Counted from the stretch's first letter, positions 8,443-18,643 are shown. The stretch: 64,000 nucleotides of DNA from OLB16 sp964422415 (GCA_964422415.1 CAYRBI010000004.1:1-64000); one strand, 5' to 3'. A program made the numbers and translations. Notes: generated by a model from the letters alone, not told the origin.

Positions 8443-9822
8443 ATGGACGCTCGAAAAACTCTTATTGTTCTGACACTCTTACTACTACTCGGAGGGGTTC
8501 CCATGCTCTCAGCATCCGCGGGCGAGGTCCGTCAACTGACCACGGACCCGCGTAATCATGATCTCGATAATAACCAGAACTTTTCGACCGACAGCAAATG
8601 GCTGGTCTATGATACCCGGAATCCTGGAATCGGCGAAAGCAAGCAGGTTGAGAAGATTCATGTCGAAACCGGCGAGGTGGTGGTTCTGTATGATGCCGGG
8701 AAAGGAGCGAAAGGGGCAGTCAATGGCGCGGGCGCCGCAAGCTTCTCGCCCCAGGATGACCGGGTAGCCTTCATCCATGGCCCCTGGAGCGCGGATGGAT
8801 TGCCCTATGATTTCACCCGGCGGCGGGGTGGTCTGGTTTCTGGTTCGCGGGGTGGTGACTTCGCTTTTGCTGATGCGAGAGACATCACTCCGTCCTTTAC
8901 ACCCGGAGCCTTGCGTGGAGGCACTCACCGCCATGAATGGGATGGGAGTGGCGCCTGGCTTGGGTTCACCTACAACGACTACTTGATGAAGAATCTGGGC
9001 TTCGACCTGCGTACCATTGGGGTTACTCATCTCGGCCATCCAGTTTCTGTATCCAATGCGAAGGAGCATCTGTTCGAGGGCGACGGCATTGGTTTCTCGG
9101 CGCTGGTAGTGCGTGTCGTGGCCGGACCAAAACCCGGAACCGATGAGATCTCGCGCGCGGCGGGTGATAGCTGGGTGGGGCTCCATGGGTATCATACCAG
9201 TCAGGGAATCCTGCAACGTGCCCGGGCTTTTGTGGGCACTCTCAAGGATTCATCTGGAGCCAACCTCGATGAAGTCTTTATTGTGGACATCCCCGAGGAC
9301 ATCACCATCCCTGGGGAGTATGGTCCCCTCGAAGGTACCGAAAACACCTTTCCCGCTCCACCGAAGGGGTGTTCCCAACGGCGGCTGACCTGGACAGAGC
9401 AATGGCCTCACTCCGGTGTCATCGGAACCTGTTGGACCAGCCCCGATGGAAATTGGATCACTTTCCTTGCCAAGGATCAGGCGGGAGTTCAACAGATCTT
9501 CGCGATTTCACCCCAGGGGGGAGAACCTGTTCAGGTGACCTCCCTGTCTGAGGGGGTAGAATGCTCTCCGCGATGGTCACTAGATGGAACCACCCTATTG
9601 GCGGTGACCCGTTCGGGAAGCCTCTTCACCACAACCGCCCCGAGTGGAAAACCAGGATGGAAACCTGGAGCAATCACCAAGCTAACCTCTGATCGTCCAG
9701 GCAAAGATGCCCCCACTAAACCGGTCTTCTCGATGGATGGCAAACTTGTGGCCTTTAATCAGCCAGTCAAGAATGGTGATCAGGAATATCTTCAGGTGTT
9801 CGTGGTGAGGGTGGGGGATTGA
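8443..9822 (+). CDS. Exported DUF3748 (YidR-like) beta-propeller protein
   Basis: This 459-residue protein begins with a signal peptide (LIVLTLLLLLGGVPMLSASA). The segment DPRNHDLDNNQNFSTDSKWL matches the start of the YidR/DUF3748 family, which has a predicted TolB-like propeller fold. WD40-like repeats recur, for example SPDGNWITFLAK and SLDGTTLLAVT. Family members are related to oligogalacturonate-lyase-like propellers, but no enzyme activity is established. It is likely periplasmic. It ends 69 bases before recA, which has its own promoter. Confidence 0.75.
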   Translation: MDARKTLIVLTLLLLLGGVPMLSASAGEVRQLTTDPRNHDLDNNQNFSTDSKWLVYDTRNPGIGESKQVEKIHVETGEVVVLYDAGKGAKGAVNGAGAASFSPQDDRVAFIHGPWSADGLPYDFTRRRGGLVSGSRGGDFAFADARDITPSFTPGALRGGTHRHEWDGSGAWLGFTYNDYLMKNLGFDLRTIGVTHLGHPVSVSNAKEHLFEGDGIGFSALVVRVVAGPKPGTDEISRAAGDSWVGLHGYHTSQGILQRARAFVGTLKDSSGANLDEVFIVDIPEDITIPGEYGPLEGTENTFPAPPKGCSQRRLTWTEQWPHSGVIGTCWTSPDGNWITFLAKDQAGVQQIFAISPQGGEPVQVTSLSEGVECSPRWSLDGTTLLAVTRSGSLFTTTAPSGKPGWKPGAITKLTSDRPGKDAPTKPVFSMDGKLVAFNQPVKNGDQEYLQVFVVRVGD

Positions 9823-9829
9823 TGGGAGC

Positions 9830-9858
9830 TTGACTCTCACAGGGGAGCCATCTATATT
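9830..9858 (+). promoter_or_regulatory. recA sigma-70-type promoter
   Basis: TTGACT (9830-9835) and TATATT (9853-9858) are separated by exactly 17 bases and lie 33 bases before the recA ATG. The -35 box begins 8 bases after the upstream stop. I found no clear LexA-type dyad nearby. Confidence 0.75.
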
Positions 9859-9891
9859 GGTGATCATAAATGCACTAGGAGGGATTTCACC

Positions 9892-10947
9892 ATGGCGGCG
9901 GCGCCCAGCGATAATGGAAAACACTCGGCCATCGATCTGGCCATCACTCAAATCGAGAGAACCTATGGTAAAGGTTCCATCATGCGGATGGGGGACAAGG
10001 CCTTGGAGAAGGTACCCGTGGTCAGTACGGGTTCCATCTCCCTCGATCTGGCTCTGGGTATCGGGGGGATCCCGCGTGGACGCATTGTGGAGATCTTCGG
10101 CCCGGAGTCCTCTGGAAAGACGACGCTCGCTCTCCAGATTGTCGCCGAGGCGCAGAAATTGGGCGGGCAGGTGGCCTTCATCGATGCCGAGCACGCCTTG
10201 GATGTGCATTATGCCCAGAATCTGGGGGTGAATGTGGATGATCTCCTGGTTTCACAACCCGATACTGGAGAGCAAGCCTTGGATATCGCTGAAACCCTAA
10301 TCCGCACCAACTCCATCGATGTGATTGTAGTGGACTCGGTTGCCGCATTGGTTCCCAAGGCTGAAATCGATGGCGAGATGGGAGATGCACATGTCGGTCT
10401 GCAGGCGCGGCTCATGTCCCAGGCTATGCGCAAACTAACCGCTGTGCTTAACCGCTCGCGCACCATCGCCATCTTCATTAACCAGATCCGCGAGAAGATC
10501 GGGGTTATGTTTGGCAGTCCTGAGACCACTCCGGGTGGACGTGCACTCAAATTCTACGCCAGCGTCCGTTTGGATATCCGGCGTGTCGCCAGCATCAAGG
10601 ACAAGAACGATACCATTGGAAACCGGGTCAAGGTGAAGGTGGTCAAGAACAAAATGGCTCCCCCCTTCCGCGAGGCCGAATTCGATATCCTCTTTGGCGA
10701 AGGGATCTCGAGAATCGGCGATCTGATCGATCTTGCCGCCCAACAACGTGTCATCGAAAAGAGCGGCACTTGGTTCACTTATGGTGATGACCGTTTGGGG
10801 CAGGGACGGGAGAATGCGCGGCGCTACCTGACTGAGAATCCCGAGGTGGCCAAACGGGTTGAGGAACAACTGCGTGAACAGTTGGGGCTCATCGGTGCGA
10901 ATGTAAACCCTTCCATGGAAGCCATCGATGAAGAGCTAGAAGAATAA
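9892..10947 (+). CDS. recA: Recombinase RecA
   Basis: This 351-residue protein is the ATP-dependent strand-exchange recombinase and SOS co-protease. Walker A GPESSGKTT begins at residue 70. Other RecA blocks include VDSVAALVPKAEIDGEMGD, INQIREKIGVMFGSPETTPGG and the acidic C-terminus EAIDEELEE. Length is typical. The start is supported by AGGAGG at 9877-9882, 9 bases before ATG. It appears monocistronic: its own promoter lies upstream and a 13-bp hairpin lies downstream before the next gene. Confidence 0.99.
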   Translation: MAAAPSDNGKHSAIDLAITQIERTYGKGSIMRMGDKALEKVPVVSTGSISLDLALGIGGIPRGRIVEIFGPESSGKTTLALQIVAEAQKLGGQVAFIDAEHALDVHYAQNLGVNVDDLLVSQPDTGEQALDIAETLIRTNSIDVIVVDSVAALVPKAEIDGEMGDAHVGLQARLMSQAMRKLTAVLNRSRTIAIFINQIREKIGVMFGSPETTPGGRALKFYASVRLDIRRVASIKDKNDTIGNRVKVKVVKNKMAPPFREAEFDILFGEGISRIGDLIDLAAQQRVIEKSGTWFTYGDDRLGQGRENARRYLTENPEVAKRVEEQLREQLGLIGANVNPSMEAIDEELEE

Positions 10948-11001
10948 AAAGTGCATGGATTCTTCTTGTGGCCGGTGCGGGCAAGATAGACTAGACTTGT
11001 A

Positions 11002-11037
11002 GTGGGTTGGGACACATACCGGATTGTCCCAACCCAC
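11002..11037 (+). other. Perfect 13-bp leader/terminator hairpin before first CotH gene
   Basis: GTGGGTTGGGACA (11002-11014) pairs perfectly with TGTCCCAACCCAC (11025-11037) around a 10-base loop. No U-run follows, so it is a poor intrinsic terminator for recA. A related sequence precedes the second CotH gene at the equivalent distance (14092-14126), suggesting a leader element rather than a recA terminator. Confidence 0.7.
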
Positions 11038-11082
11038 ATGTCCTTATTCGCATTGCCTTGACCTGGAAGGAGAGGGGATCTC

Positions 11083-13980
11083 TTGTCACTCCCAAGCCAC
11101 TTTACTTTATTCCTCATTCTTCTGACTCTCTCCTCTCGTCTTTTCGCTTCAATCTCGATCACAGAGATTCATTACGATCCAATGGATTATGGCTATACGG
11201 CAGGATCTCTACGAGAGTTTATTGAACTCTACAACTCAGGTCCGGAAAAGGTAGATTTGGAGGGGTATACGGTTACGGATGGGATTGAATATACCTTCCC
11301 CGCCGGGGCCCAGTTGGCCTCTGGTGCTTATCTTGTGATTGCCCGTGATCCCACCCAGTCCATATGGTCGAGCATGACCGGTAGGGTGTTCGGACCCTAT
11401 CAGGGCAAGCTCTCCAATGGCGGGGAGAGACTCCGTCTGGAAAGCGCCGATGGAACCTTGGTTGAAGAACTTGAATATGACGATGACCGCCCCTGGCCTA
11501 CTGGCGCGGATGGCTATGGATCCTCATTGGAGCGGATCTCTCCTGGTCTACCCGCGGATGATCCTCATTCCTGGCGAGCTTCTTTGGATACCTCGGATGG
11601 CTCGCCCGGGACTGTCAACAGCGTGATAGGCACTCCAGCCTATCCCCTCCTTCTCTCACACCGGATTATTCCAGAACACCCCACTTCATCCGATCAACCC
11701 ATTGTGCGTGTCCGCCTCGATAAGACCGGCACAATCGAGACAGTAATCCTCCGTTATGAGGTCTGGAAAAGTACTGTCTCCTCGTATGGATCACATTCTC
11801 TCCAATCACAGGTGATGCAGTTCCAGGGGCAGGATGTAACCTCGGTCACTTATGAGGCGCAACTCTCCACTTTCCCATCTCAATCGCTTGTCCGCTTTAA
11901 TGTGAATGTGGGACTGACAGATGGTAGTTCTCTTTACCTTCCACACCGTGCCGAGAGACGTCCCTATGAATCCTTTTTTGTCTATGACGGCGAGGTGAAT
12001 GCCTCTCTGCCGGTATTATGGAAGTTCAATCTGAAAACGACACAACTGCCGGAAGTCTCTGTATCCGTGTCGGGTGTAGTCATCAAGGAACCCAGTTCAA
12101 GTTTCCCGGTCAACTTTGATGGAGCTACGATTTCATCCTCAAGGAATGGTGAAAAAATCCATTTCATTAAGGGCCAGGAGTATCGTGGCAATGGGACTCT
12201 CAATCTCATCCCCGAACGTCCCGATGAGGGCCTGACCGCTGGGATCAGCGCCCCGCATCGTGAGGACCTTTCCTTCTGGTACTTTGAGCAACTGGGTGTG
12301 CTAGCGCCACGCGCGGACTGGTTCAGAGTGATTATCCCGCCCTCGGGATCAGATCCTACACAAACCCAGCGGCTCGGGATTGAGCAGATCAATGAAGACT
12401 TCCTTGAACGGCATGGGCGTGATCTGGATGGTGTGCTTTTTAAACGGAATTATGTGAATCCAGTATGGGAAACTCACATGAACAAGGAGCTTGGCACCAC
12501 CGCGATCTATGCTCTTCAGAAGGCCATTCAGACATCAGATCCTGTGGCACGGAGGAAGGTTATCGAGACCTGTCTGAATTATGAGGTTTTCATGGGCTAT
12601 TCAATAGCCTCCATGTTACTCACCAACTGGGATGGCTATCACAACAACCACTGGATGTACAAAGGCTCCAAACCGGAGGACCGGTGGGAGATCCTGCCAT
12701 GGGATCAGGATAAAGCTTGGGGACATACAGACTCAAATTCATTCTATACAGAGTTTTCCCTGACCTACCCCATTGATGGATATTCCTCCGGTGTCCAGCG
12801 TACTCCTGGCCCCATTCTCTCTCCACTCCATAAAGATGAAACCTTCTATCTCCAGTTCCTTTTGCGTCTACGCGCGGAATTGGACAAAAGCTTCACTGAA
12901 GAGGTACTCTTCCCACGAATCGAGGCGTTACGCAATTCTCTACTCGATGATCTCATTCGGCTTGAGGCCTATACCGGAAGCACCCGTGATGACCGGCGCT
13001 ACCAGATCAACACTGCTTACGACACAATCGAGGCTTATATCACCGCAAGAAGAGAATACCTTCTTGGAGAACTCGCGGAGTATGACCCGGACCTTTTTCC
13101 TCCGCTTCTGACAACCGCCACGTTTGTGCGTGGAGATCAGCTCCTCCTCTCCTTCGATAAGGAACTGGAACAGACCAGCACCGAGACCGTGAACAATTAC
13201 GCGATTTCACCCGGAAATGTGGTTCCGGCCACAGCCACTTTGGAGGACAGCACACGGGTGTTACTCACCCTCCCACGCCGGTTGGCATCTGGCACGGAGT
13301 ATGAGATCAGCGTGGTGGGTGTCCGCGATGCCTCGAATGGGAATGCCATCACGGATCCCCAGTCGCGGACAGTGTCTTATATCCAGCCCCAAGTCTCGAT
13401 CAGTGAGATCCTCTATGACAACCGTGGGGATGACATTGAATGGGTGGAGCTACACAACACGGGTGCCACACCGGTCGACATATCCGGCTGGTACCTTTCG
13501 GATGACAATGTCTATCCCGCTGTAGGGGAAGGGAAATGTGTCTTCCCAGCGGGGACCATCTTGAATGCCAGCGAGTATGTGGTGATCAATCTGTGGGGAG
13601 CTACTAACTTCAATCTGTGGCAGTTTCCCGCGAGTATCCGGGTGATTACCCCCACGGTCCTCGATAGTGGCGCGCTCTCCAATGGCGGCGACAATCTCGC
13701 TCTCTACAATGCGGCCAGCGGTGGAGCCTTAGTGGATGGTTCTTTGTATGTAGACTACCCCGATCTTTGCCGGGATGGAGAATCGTTGGAGAAGATCGAT
13801 GAAGATTTCCCCTGGGGGAACTCAGAGATCGTCTCCTACAACTTCCGTAAGGCGGTTGTCCCGCTGGGTTTCATCACCGGGATCGGATCGAACAAGGAGT
13901 TGCTCGGTGATAAAGGATCGCCGGGGCGGGAAAATGGCAGTGAAATGCCGCTCGCTGTGAGCGCCTGGTGTCTCTATTAG
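11083..13980 (+). CDS. Exported lamin-tail/CotH protein, copy 1
   Basis: This 965-residue secreted protein starts at TTG 11083, with GGAAGGAGAGG just upstream. A signal peptide ends near LFA-SIS (residue 24). Domains in order: a lamin-tail domain (ITEIHYDP to about residue 130); a central CotH region (about 310-660) with NWDGYHNNHWMYKG and EILPWDQDKAWG, the Asp-rich core of the protein-kinase-like CotH fold; an Ig-like domain (FVRGDQLLLSFDKELE, about 675-765); and a second lamin-tail domain (VSISEILYDNRGDDIEWVEL, about 770-880). CotH kinases phosphorylate secreted proteins in spore formers and eukaryotes; the role here is unknown. A neighbouring gene of equal length and high similarity follows. 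Confidence 0.85.
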   Translation: MSLPSHFTLFLILLTLSSRLFASISITEIHYDPMDYGYTAGSLREFIELYNSGPEKVDLEGYTVTDGIEYTFPAGAQLASGAYLVIARDPTQSIWSSMTGRVFGPYQGKLSNGGERLRLESADGTLVEELEYDDDRPWPTGADGYGSSLERISPGLPADDPHSWRASLDTSDGSPGTVNSVIGTPAYPLLLSHRIIPEHPTSSDQPIVRVRLDKTGTIETVILRYEVWKSTVSSYGSHSLQSQVMQFQGQDVTSVTYEAQLSTFPSQSLVRFNVNVGLTDGSSLYLPHRAERRPYESFFVYDGEVNASLPVLWKFNLKTTQLPEVSVSVSGVVIKEPSSSFPVNFDGATISSSRNGEKIHFIKGQEYRGNGTLNLIPERPDEGLTAGISAPHREDLSFWYFEQLGVLAPRADWFRVIIPPSGSDPTQTQRLGIEQINEDFLERHGRDLDGVLFKRNYVNPVWETHMNKELGTTAIYALQKAIQTSDPVARRKVIETCLNYEVFMGYSIASMLLTNWDGYHNNHWMYKGSKPEDRWEILPWDQDKAWGHTDSNSFYTEFSLTYPIDGYSSGVQRTPGPILSPLHKDETFYLQFLLRLRAELDKSFTEEVLFPRIEALRNSLLDDLIRLEAYTGSTRDDRRYQINTAYDTIEAYITARREYLLGELAEYDPDLFPPLLTTATFVRGDQLLLSFDKELEQTSTETVNNYAISPGNVVPATATLEDSTRVLLTLPRRLASGTEYEISVVGVRDASNGNAITDPQSRTVSYIQPQVSISEILYDNRGDDIEWVELHNTGATPVDISGWYLSDDNVYPAVGEGKCVFPAGTILNASEYVVINLWGATNFNLWQFPASIRVITPTVLDSGALSNGGDNLALYNAASGGALVDGSLYVDYPDLCRDGESLEKIDEDFPWGNSEIVSYNFRKAVVPLGFITGIGSNKELLGDKGSPGRENGSEMPLAVSAWCLY

Positions 13981-13994
13981 GATTACCCTTGGAC

Positions 13995-14014
13995 GAGTTC
14001 TCAACCTTCAGATT
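13995..14014. repeat. Half-copy of palindromic repeat family 1
   Basis: The stretch GAGTTCTCAACCTTCAGATT begins 15 bases after the first CotH stop. A near-identical stretch follows the gene ending at 20912 (20917-20935, without the extra TC). Both share GTTC..AACCTTCAG with the reverse complement of the repeat arm at 7222-7234. It is best read as a decayed half-repeat. Confidence 0.45.
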
Positions 14015-14091
14015 ACTTCCATGGGACAGCAGCTGGGTGGCCAGGTGGACTCCTTTTCTGGTCCAGGTGGGAGAGATAGGCTAGACTTCCA

Positions 14092-14126
14092 GTGGGTTGG
14101 CACAGAGATTGACCTCTCCCAACCCA
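14092..14126 (+). other. Diverged copy of the CotH leader hairpin
   Basis: The segment from about 14077 resembles that from about 10987: a GATAG-CTAGACTT stretch, then AGTGGGTTGG, then CCAACCC and CTTGAC before the ribosome binding site. Here the stem is reduced to GGGTTGG (14094-14100) with CCAACCC (14119-14125). The duplication that made the two CotH genes evidently included this leader. Confidence 0.65.
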
Positions 14127-14172
14127 ACTATCCCTATTCTGATTGTCTTGACGTGGAAAGAGAGAGGTTTTC

Positions 14173-17070
14173 TTGTTGTTCCTTTACCGTTTTTTATTGT
14201 CCTTTTTCCTTCTGATGTTCCCCTTACGTTTATTTGCTTCGGTTTCTATCACTGAAATTCATTACGATCCAGTGGATTCCGGATACACAGCGGGATCTCT
14301 GCGTGAGTTTGTAGAGATCTACAACTCAGGGCCGGATACAGTGGATTTGGAGGGTTATACAATCACGGATGGGATCGAGTACACCTTTCCAGCCGGGGTT
14401 CAGTTGGCCTCCGGCGCTTACCTGGTGATTGCCCGCGATCCCACCCAACCGGTCTGGTCGAGTCTGACGGACAAGGTGTTCGGCCCTTTTGAGGGCAAGC
14501 TTTCCAATGGAGGGGAGAAGCTCCGGTTGGTAAGACCGGATGGAACTGTGGTTGAGGAATTGAAATATGACAATGACCATCTCTGGCCCACAGGGGCGGA
14601 TGGTTATGGATCCTCCCTGGAGCGGATTTCTCCTGACCTGCCAGCGGGTGATCCGCATTCCTGGCGCGCTTCTTTGGATACCTCGGATGGCTCGCCAGGG
14701 ACGGTCAACAGTGTAATGGATACTCCGCCTTATCCCCTCCTCCTCTCGCACAAGGTTGTCCCTGAACACCCTACTTCCTCCGATCAACCCATTGTACAGA
14801 TTTGTCTGGATAAGACTGCTACCATCGGGACAGTGACTCTCCGTTATGAAACCTGGACAATCTCCGAGGCTTCCTATGGAGCCCACACGCTTCAATCCAC
14901 AGCGATGCAGCTTCAAGCGCAAGATGTGACCTCGATCACCTACGAAGCTCAACTCCCCAGTTTTCCCTCCCAGGTTCTCGTCCGTTTCAATGTGAAAGTA
15001 AGCCTGACAGATGGTAATTCTCTGTACCTTCCCCACCGGGCGGAGAGACGTCCTTTTGAGTCCTTTTTTATCTATGACGGCGAAGTGAACTCCTCGCTTC
15101 CGGTCTTGTGGAAATTCAATAGGAGAATCACCAACCTGACCGAAGCAGCCTCAGTCGCCTCGGGTGTGGTCATCAAGGAGCCATCCGCTGAATTTCCGGT
15201 CAACTACGACGGAGCCAATTTAGTGACCTCGCGGAATGGGGAAAAGATCCATTTCATCAAGGGCCAGGAGTATCAAGGAAATGGGACTTTGAACCTTGTC
15301 CCGGAGCGTCCTGTTGAGGGGACAACCGCTGGGATCAGTTCCCCGCATCGAGAGGATCTCGCCTTCTGGTATTACACACAAATGGGTGTGCTGGCACCAC
15401 GCGCGGACTGGTTCCGGGTGGTTGTTCCTCCCTCGGGAACCAATCCCACACAAACCCAGCGGCTTGGAATCGAGCAGATCAATGAGGAGTTCCTCGAACG
15501 CAATGGGCGGAGTCTGGAGGGGGTGCTGTTCAAACGGAATTATGTGGATCCAGTATGGGAAACACACTTGAACAAGGAGCTCGGTACCACCGCCATCTAT
15601 GCCCTTCAAAGCGCGATTCAAACGGAGGACACCGGGGCACGCCGGGAAGTCATTGAGGCATGTCTGAACTATGAGGAGTTTATGGATTATGCGGTAACCA
15701 CCATGTTGATCTCCAATTGGGATGGTTATTCCAACAACAACTGGATGTATAAAGGTCCCAATATGGATGACCGGTGGGAGATCATGACCTGGGATCAAGA
15801 TAAGGCTTGGGGATATACCGATTCGAATGCATTCTTTACGAGGTTTCCTCTGACCTATCCCATCACTGGGTATTCATCTGCGGTGTCGCATGAGCCCGGC
15901 CCTGTCCTGGGGCCGCTTCATGAAGATGAAACCTTTTACCACCAATTCCTGTTGCGTCTTCGGGCGGAGATGGACAAGACCTTCACCGAAGAGTCACTCT
16001 TCCCGCGGATTGAATCCCTGCGGAATTTCCTGCTGGCCGACCTTGCATTGCTTGAAACTAACACGGGGACTATACGAGATGACCGGCGCAGCCAGATCAA
16101 CACGTCTTACAACACCATCGAGGCATACATCACCGCGCGTAGGACCTACCTCTTTGGAAAACTCACGGAATATGATCCTGACCTTCTTCCTCCATTCCTG
16201 ACCTCCGCCACATTCGTGCGTGGAGATCAACTGCTCCTCTCCTTCGACAAAGAACTGGAACAGACTAGCACTGAGACTATCGAGAACTACACAGTCACTC
16301 CCGGAGATGTGGTTCCGGCCACGGCCACTTTAGTGGACAGCACGCGGGTGGTGCTCATCCTCCCTCAAAGGATGGCATCTGGCCGGGAGTACGAGATCAG
16401 TGTGGTGGGCATCCGTGATGCCTCAAAAGGGAATGCCATCTCAGATCCTCAATCATGGACGGTGTCCTATATCAGTCCCCAGGTCTCGATCAGCGAGATC
16501 CTTTATGACAACCGTGGCGATGACATCGAGTGGGTGGAACTGCACAACACAACTTCCGTGCCGGTGGAGATATCCGGTTGGTACCTTTCGGATGACAATG
16601 TCTATCCCGCCCAAGGGGAAGGGAAGTGTGTCTTCCCCCAAGGGACCATCCTGGAAGCGAGCGAGTATGTGGTGGTTAATCTCTGGGGAGTATCCCACTT
16701 TAATCTGTGGCAATTCCCATCGAGTGTCCGGGTGATCACTCCGACGGTCCTCGATAGTGGCGCGCTCTCAAATGGTGGTGACAACCTGGCTCTTTATAAT
16801 GCAGCCAACAGCGGAGCCTTGGTGGATGGCTCTTTGTATGTAGACTACCCTGATCTTTGCAGGGATGGAGAATCGCTCGAGAAGATTGATGGAGATTTCC
16901 CCTGGGGCAACCCGGAAACAGTCTCCTACAACTTCCGCCATGCGGTAGTCCCACTCGGTTTCATTACTGGAATCGGATCGAACAAGGAACTGCTGGGCGA
17001 GAAGGGATCACCTGGCCGAGAGAATGGTAGTGAGTTGCCGCTCCAGATCGAGGAATGGCCTCTATATTAG
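14173..17070 (+). CDS. Exported lamin-tail/CotH protein, copy 2
   Basis: This is a tandem paralogue of the preceding gene. It has exactly the same length (965 residues), the same domain order and no visible insertions or deletions; I estimate about 80% identity over the segments compared. A signal peptide (FLLSFFLLMFPLRLFA) precedes the first lamin-tail domain. The CotH core reads NWDGYSNNNWMYKG and MTWDQDKAWGYTD. The Ig-like and second lamin-tail domains follow. TTG 14173 or the adjacent TTG 14176 is the start, behind GAAAGAGAGAGG. Variation is highest in surface-type segments of the N-terminal third. A T-run (TTTTTTT) follows the stop directly. Confidence 0.85.
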   Translation: MLFLYRFLLSFFLLMFPLRLFASVSITEIHYDPVDSGYTAGSLREFVEIYNSGPDTVDLEGYTITDGIEYTFPAGVQLASGAYLVIARDPTQPVWSSLTDKVFGPFEGKLSNGGEKLRLVRPDGTVVEELKYDNDHLWPTGADGYGSSLERISPDLPAGDPHSWRASLDTSDGSPGTVNSVMDTPPYPLLLSHKVVPEHPTSSDQPIVQICLDKTATIGTVTLRYETWTISEASYGAHTLQSTAMQLQAQDVTSITYEAQLPSFPSQVLVRFNVKVSLTDGNSLYLPHRAERRPFESFFIYDGEVNSSLPVLWKFNRRITNLTEAASVASGVVIKEPSAEFPVNYDGANLVTSRNGEKIHFIKGQEYQGNGTLNLVPERPVEGTTAGISSPHREDLAFWYYTQMGVLAPRADWFRVVVPPSGTNPTQTQRLGIEQINEEFLERNGRSLEGVLFKRNYVDPVWETHLNKELGTTAIYALQSAIQTEDTGARREVIEACLNYEEFMDYAVTTMLISNWDGYSNNNWMYKGPNMDDRWEIMTWDQDKAWGYTDSNAFFTRFPLTYPITGYSSAVSHEPGPVLGPLHEDETFYHQFLLRLRAEMDKTFTEESLFPRIESLRNFLLADLALLETNTGTIRDDRRSQINTSYNTIEAYITARRTYLFGKLTEYDPDLLPPFLTSATFVRGDQLLLSFDKELEQTSTETIENYTVTPGDVVPATATLVDSTRVVLILPQRMASGREYEISVVGIRDASKGNAISDPQSWTVSYISPQVSISEILYDNRGDDIEWVELHNTTSVPVEISGWYLSDDNVYPAQGEGKCVFPQGTILEASEYVVVNLWGVSHFNLWQFPSSVRVITPTVLDSGALSNGGDNLALYNAANSGALVDGSLYVDYPDLCRDGESLEKIDGDFPWGNPETVSYNFRHAVVPLGFITGIGSNKELLGEKGSPGRENGSELPLQIEEWPLY

Positions 17071-17188
17071 TTTTTTTCTCCGGAATCAAGCGAAATCAGG
17101 GGGTCCGCCCTTCCCCCTTCGCTTCTCCCGTCACTTCCAGTAGTGTGTGATTCATACACCTTATTTCATCAGGTTGGGAGTTTTCGTA

Positions 17189-18643
17189 ATGTCTGTCTGT
17201 GTCCGTTGTGCCCCCTCTCCGACAGGATACCTGCACATTGGGGTGACACGCACCGCTCTGTTCAACTATCTCCATGCCCGTCACTGCGGCGGCAAGTTCG
17301 TGGTCCGTATCGAGGATACCGACCGCGAACGCAGCCAGGAGGAATACACCAAGTCGATTCTGGAGGGGTTTGCCTGGGTGGGGATCACCTCCGATGTGCC
17401 GCCGATCTACCAAAGCCAAAGGCTGGATTACTATCAGGGGCTCTTCGATCAGCTCATCCGTGAGGGGAAGGCCTATTACTGCGACTGCTCGAAGGAGCGC
17501 CTCGATGAGATCCGTGGCCGTCAAACAGCGGAGGGTAAGACTCCGCGTTATGACAACCACTGCCGGGACCGGAAGGATGTGAATCCCGAGGGGGCGGTGA
17601 TTCGTCTGAGGACACCAGATGAAGGAGTGGTCGTGATGGATGACCCGATCTATGGGTCTATCTCCTGGGAGAACTCCGAAATCGATGATTTCGTCATCGC
17701 TAAGAGTGATGGAATCCCCACTTACCAGTTCGCGGTGGTGGCGGATGACCATGCGCAAGGTGTGACGATTGTTATCCGTGGTAATGATATTTTATCCAGC
17801 ACCCCCAAGCAGATCCTCCTCTTCGAGGCTCTGGGGTGGGAGGCGCCCCGGTATGCCCACCTGCCGATGATTCTCGGAACCGATAAACAGAAACTCTCCA
17901 AACGCCATGGGGCCACCTCGCTCCTGGCGTATCGTGCGATGGGATACCTTCCCCAAGCCATGTGCAATTATCTGGTCCGTCTGGGCTGGGCGTTTGGCGA
18001 CCAGGAAGTTTTCCAGATGGATGAGATGATCGAGAAGTTCACCATTGAAGCGATTGGTAAGTCTCCGGCGGTGTTTAATGCAGAGAAATTGTTGTGGTTG
18101 AATGGCGAACACATCCGTATGTTATCTGTCCCTGATCTCACGGATGCGTGGATCAGCCATCTGGAGCACCTCGAAGGTGACAAGATGTACCTCGAAGTTG
18201 GACCGGGAGTCCCAGAGTCTTTCCCGCCCATTCCCAACCTTGCGGTGCTTAGAGCCCCTGAGAACCGTGCCTGGGTGGAGGAGTTGACCGCGTCGTGTCA
18301 GATCCGCAGTAGTACCCTGGTCCAGTTGACTGATTGTACCAAGCCCTTCCTGAACGAGACGGTTGAGTATGACCCGAAGGATGTGGCCAAGATCTTGACT
18401 GCTCAAGCCCGCAAACCGTTGCAGGAGGTGCGCGCATGGGTCGAGGCCAACAACCCTCTCCCAGATGAAGAGGCCATTCACACTTATTTCACGGAACTGG
18501 CTGAAAAACTGGGCATGGGGCTGGGCAAGGTGGCCCAACCGGTGCGTCTGGCGGTCACAGGTAGAACCTTCTCTCCGCCCATCAATACCACCCTGGCGGT
18601 TTTGGAGAAGAGCTTGGGGAGAAAGGTGTTGTTGGGGAGACTG
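17189..18643 (+). CDS. gltX: Glutamyl-tRNA synthetase, 3' end lost in scaffold gap
   Basis: This is a class I aminoacyl-tRNA synthetase charging tRNA-Glu (possibly also tRNA-Gln). The HIGH-like motif is in APSPTGYLHIG (residues 8-18). The KMSKS-like motif is DKQKLSKRHG (about residues 231-240). The catalytic core also has RIEDTDRERS. I chose ATG 17189 because MSVCVRCAPSPTG matches the family N-terminus, and GGGAG lies 9 bases upstream. About 485 residues are present. The last ones (TGRTFSPPINTTLAVLEKSL and onward) match the usual C-terminus, so only a few residues are missing in the run of N. Confidence 0.95.

Noticed and set aside
9820..9891. LexA operator in the recA promoter
   Set aside because: No GTTC-N7-GAAC or CTG-N10-CAG type dyad is present in the promoter region.
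11982..12392. Minus-strand frame within CotH copy 1, and a similar one in copy 2 (15220-15798)
   Set aside because: They are antisense shadows of conserved coding sequence; the composition is atypical and there is no ribosome site.
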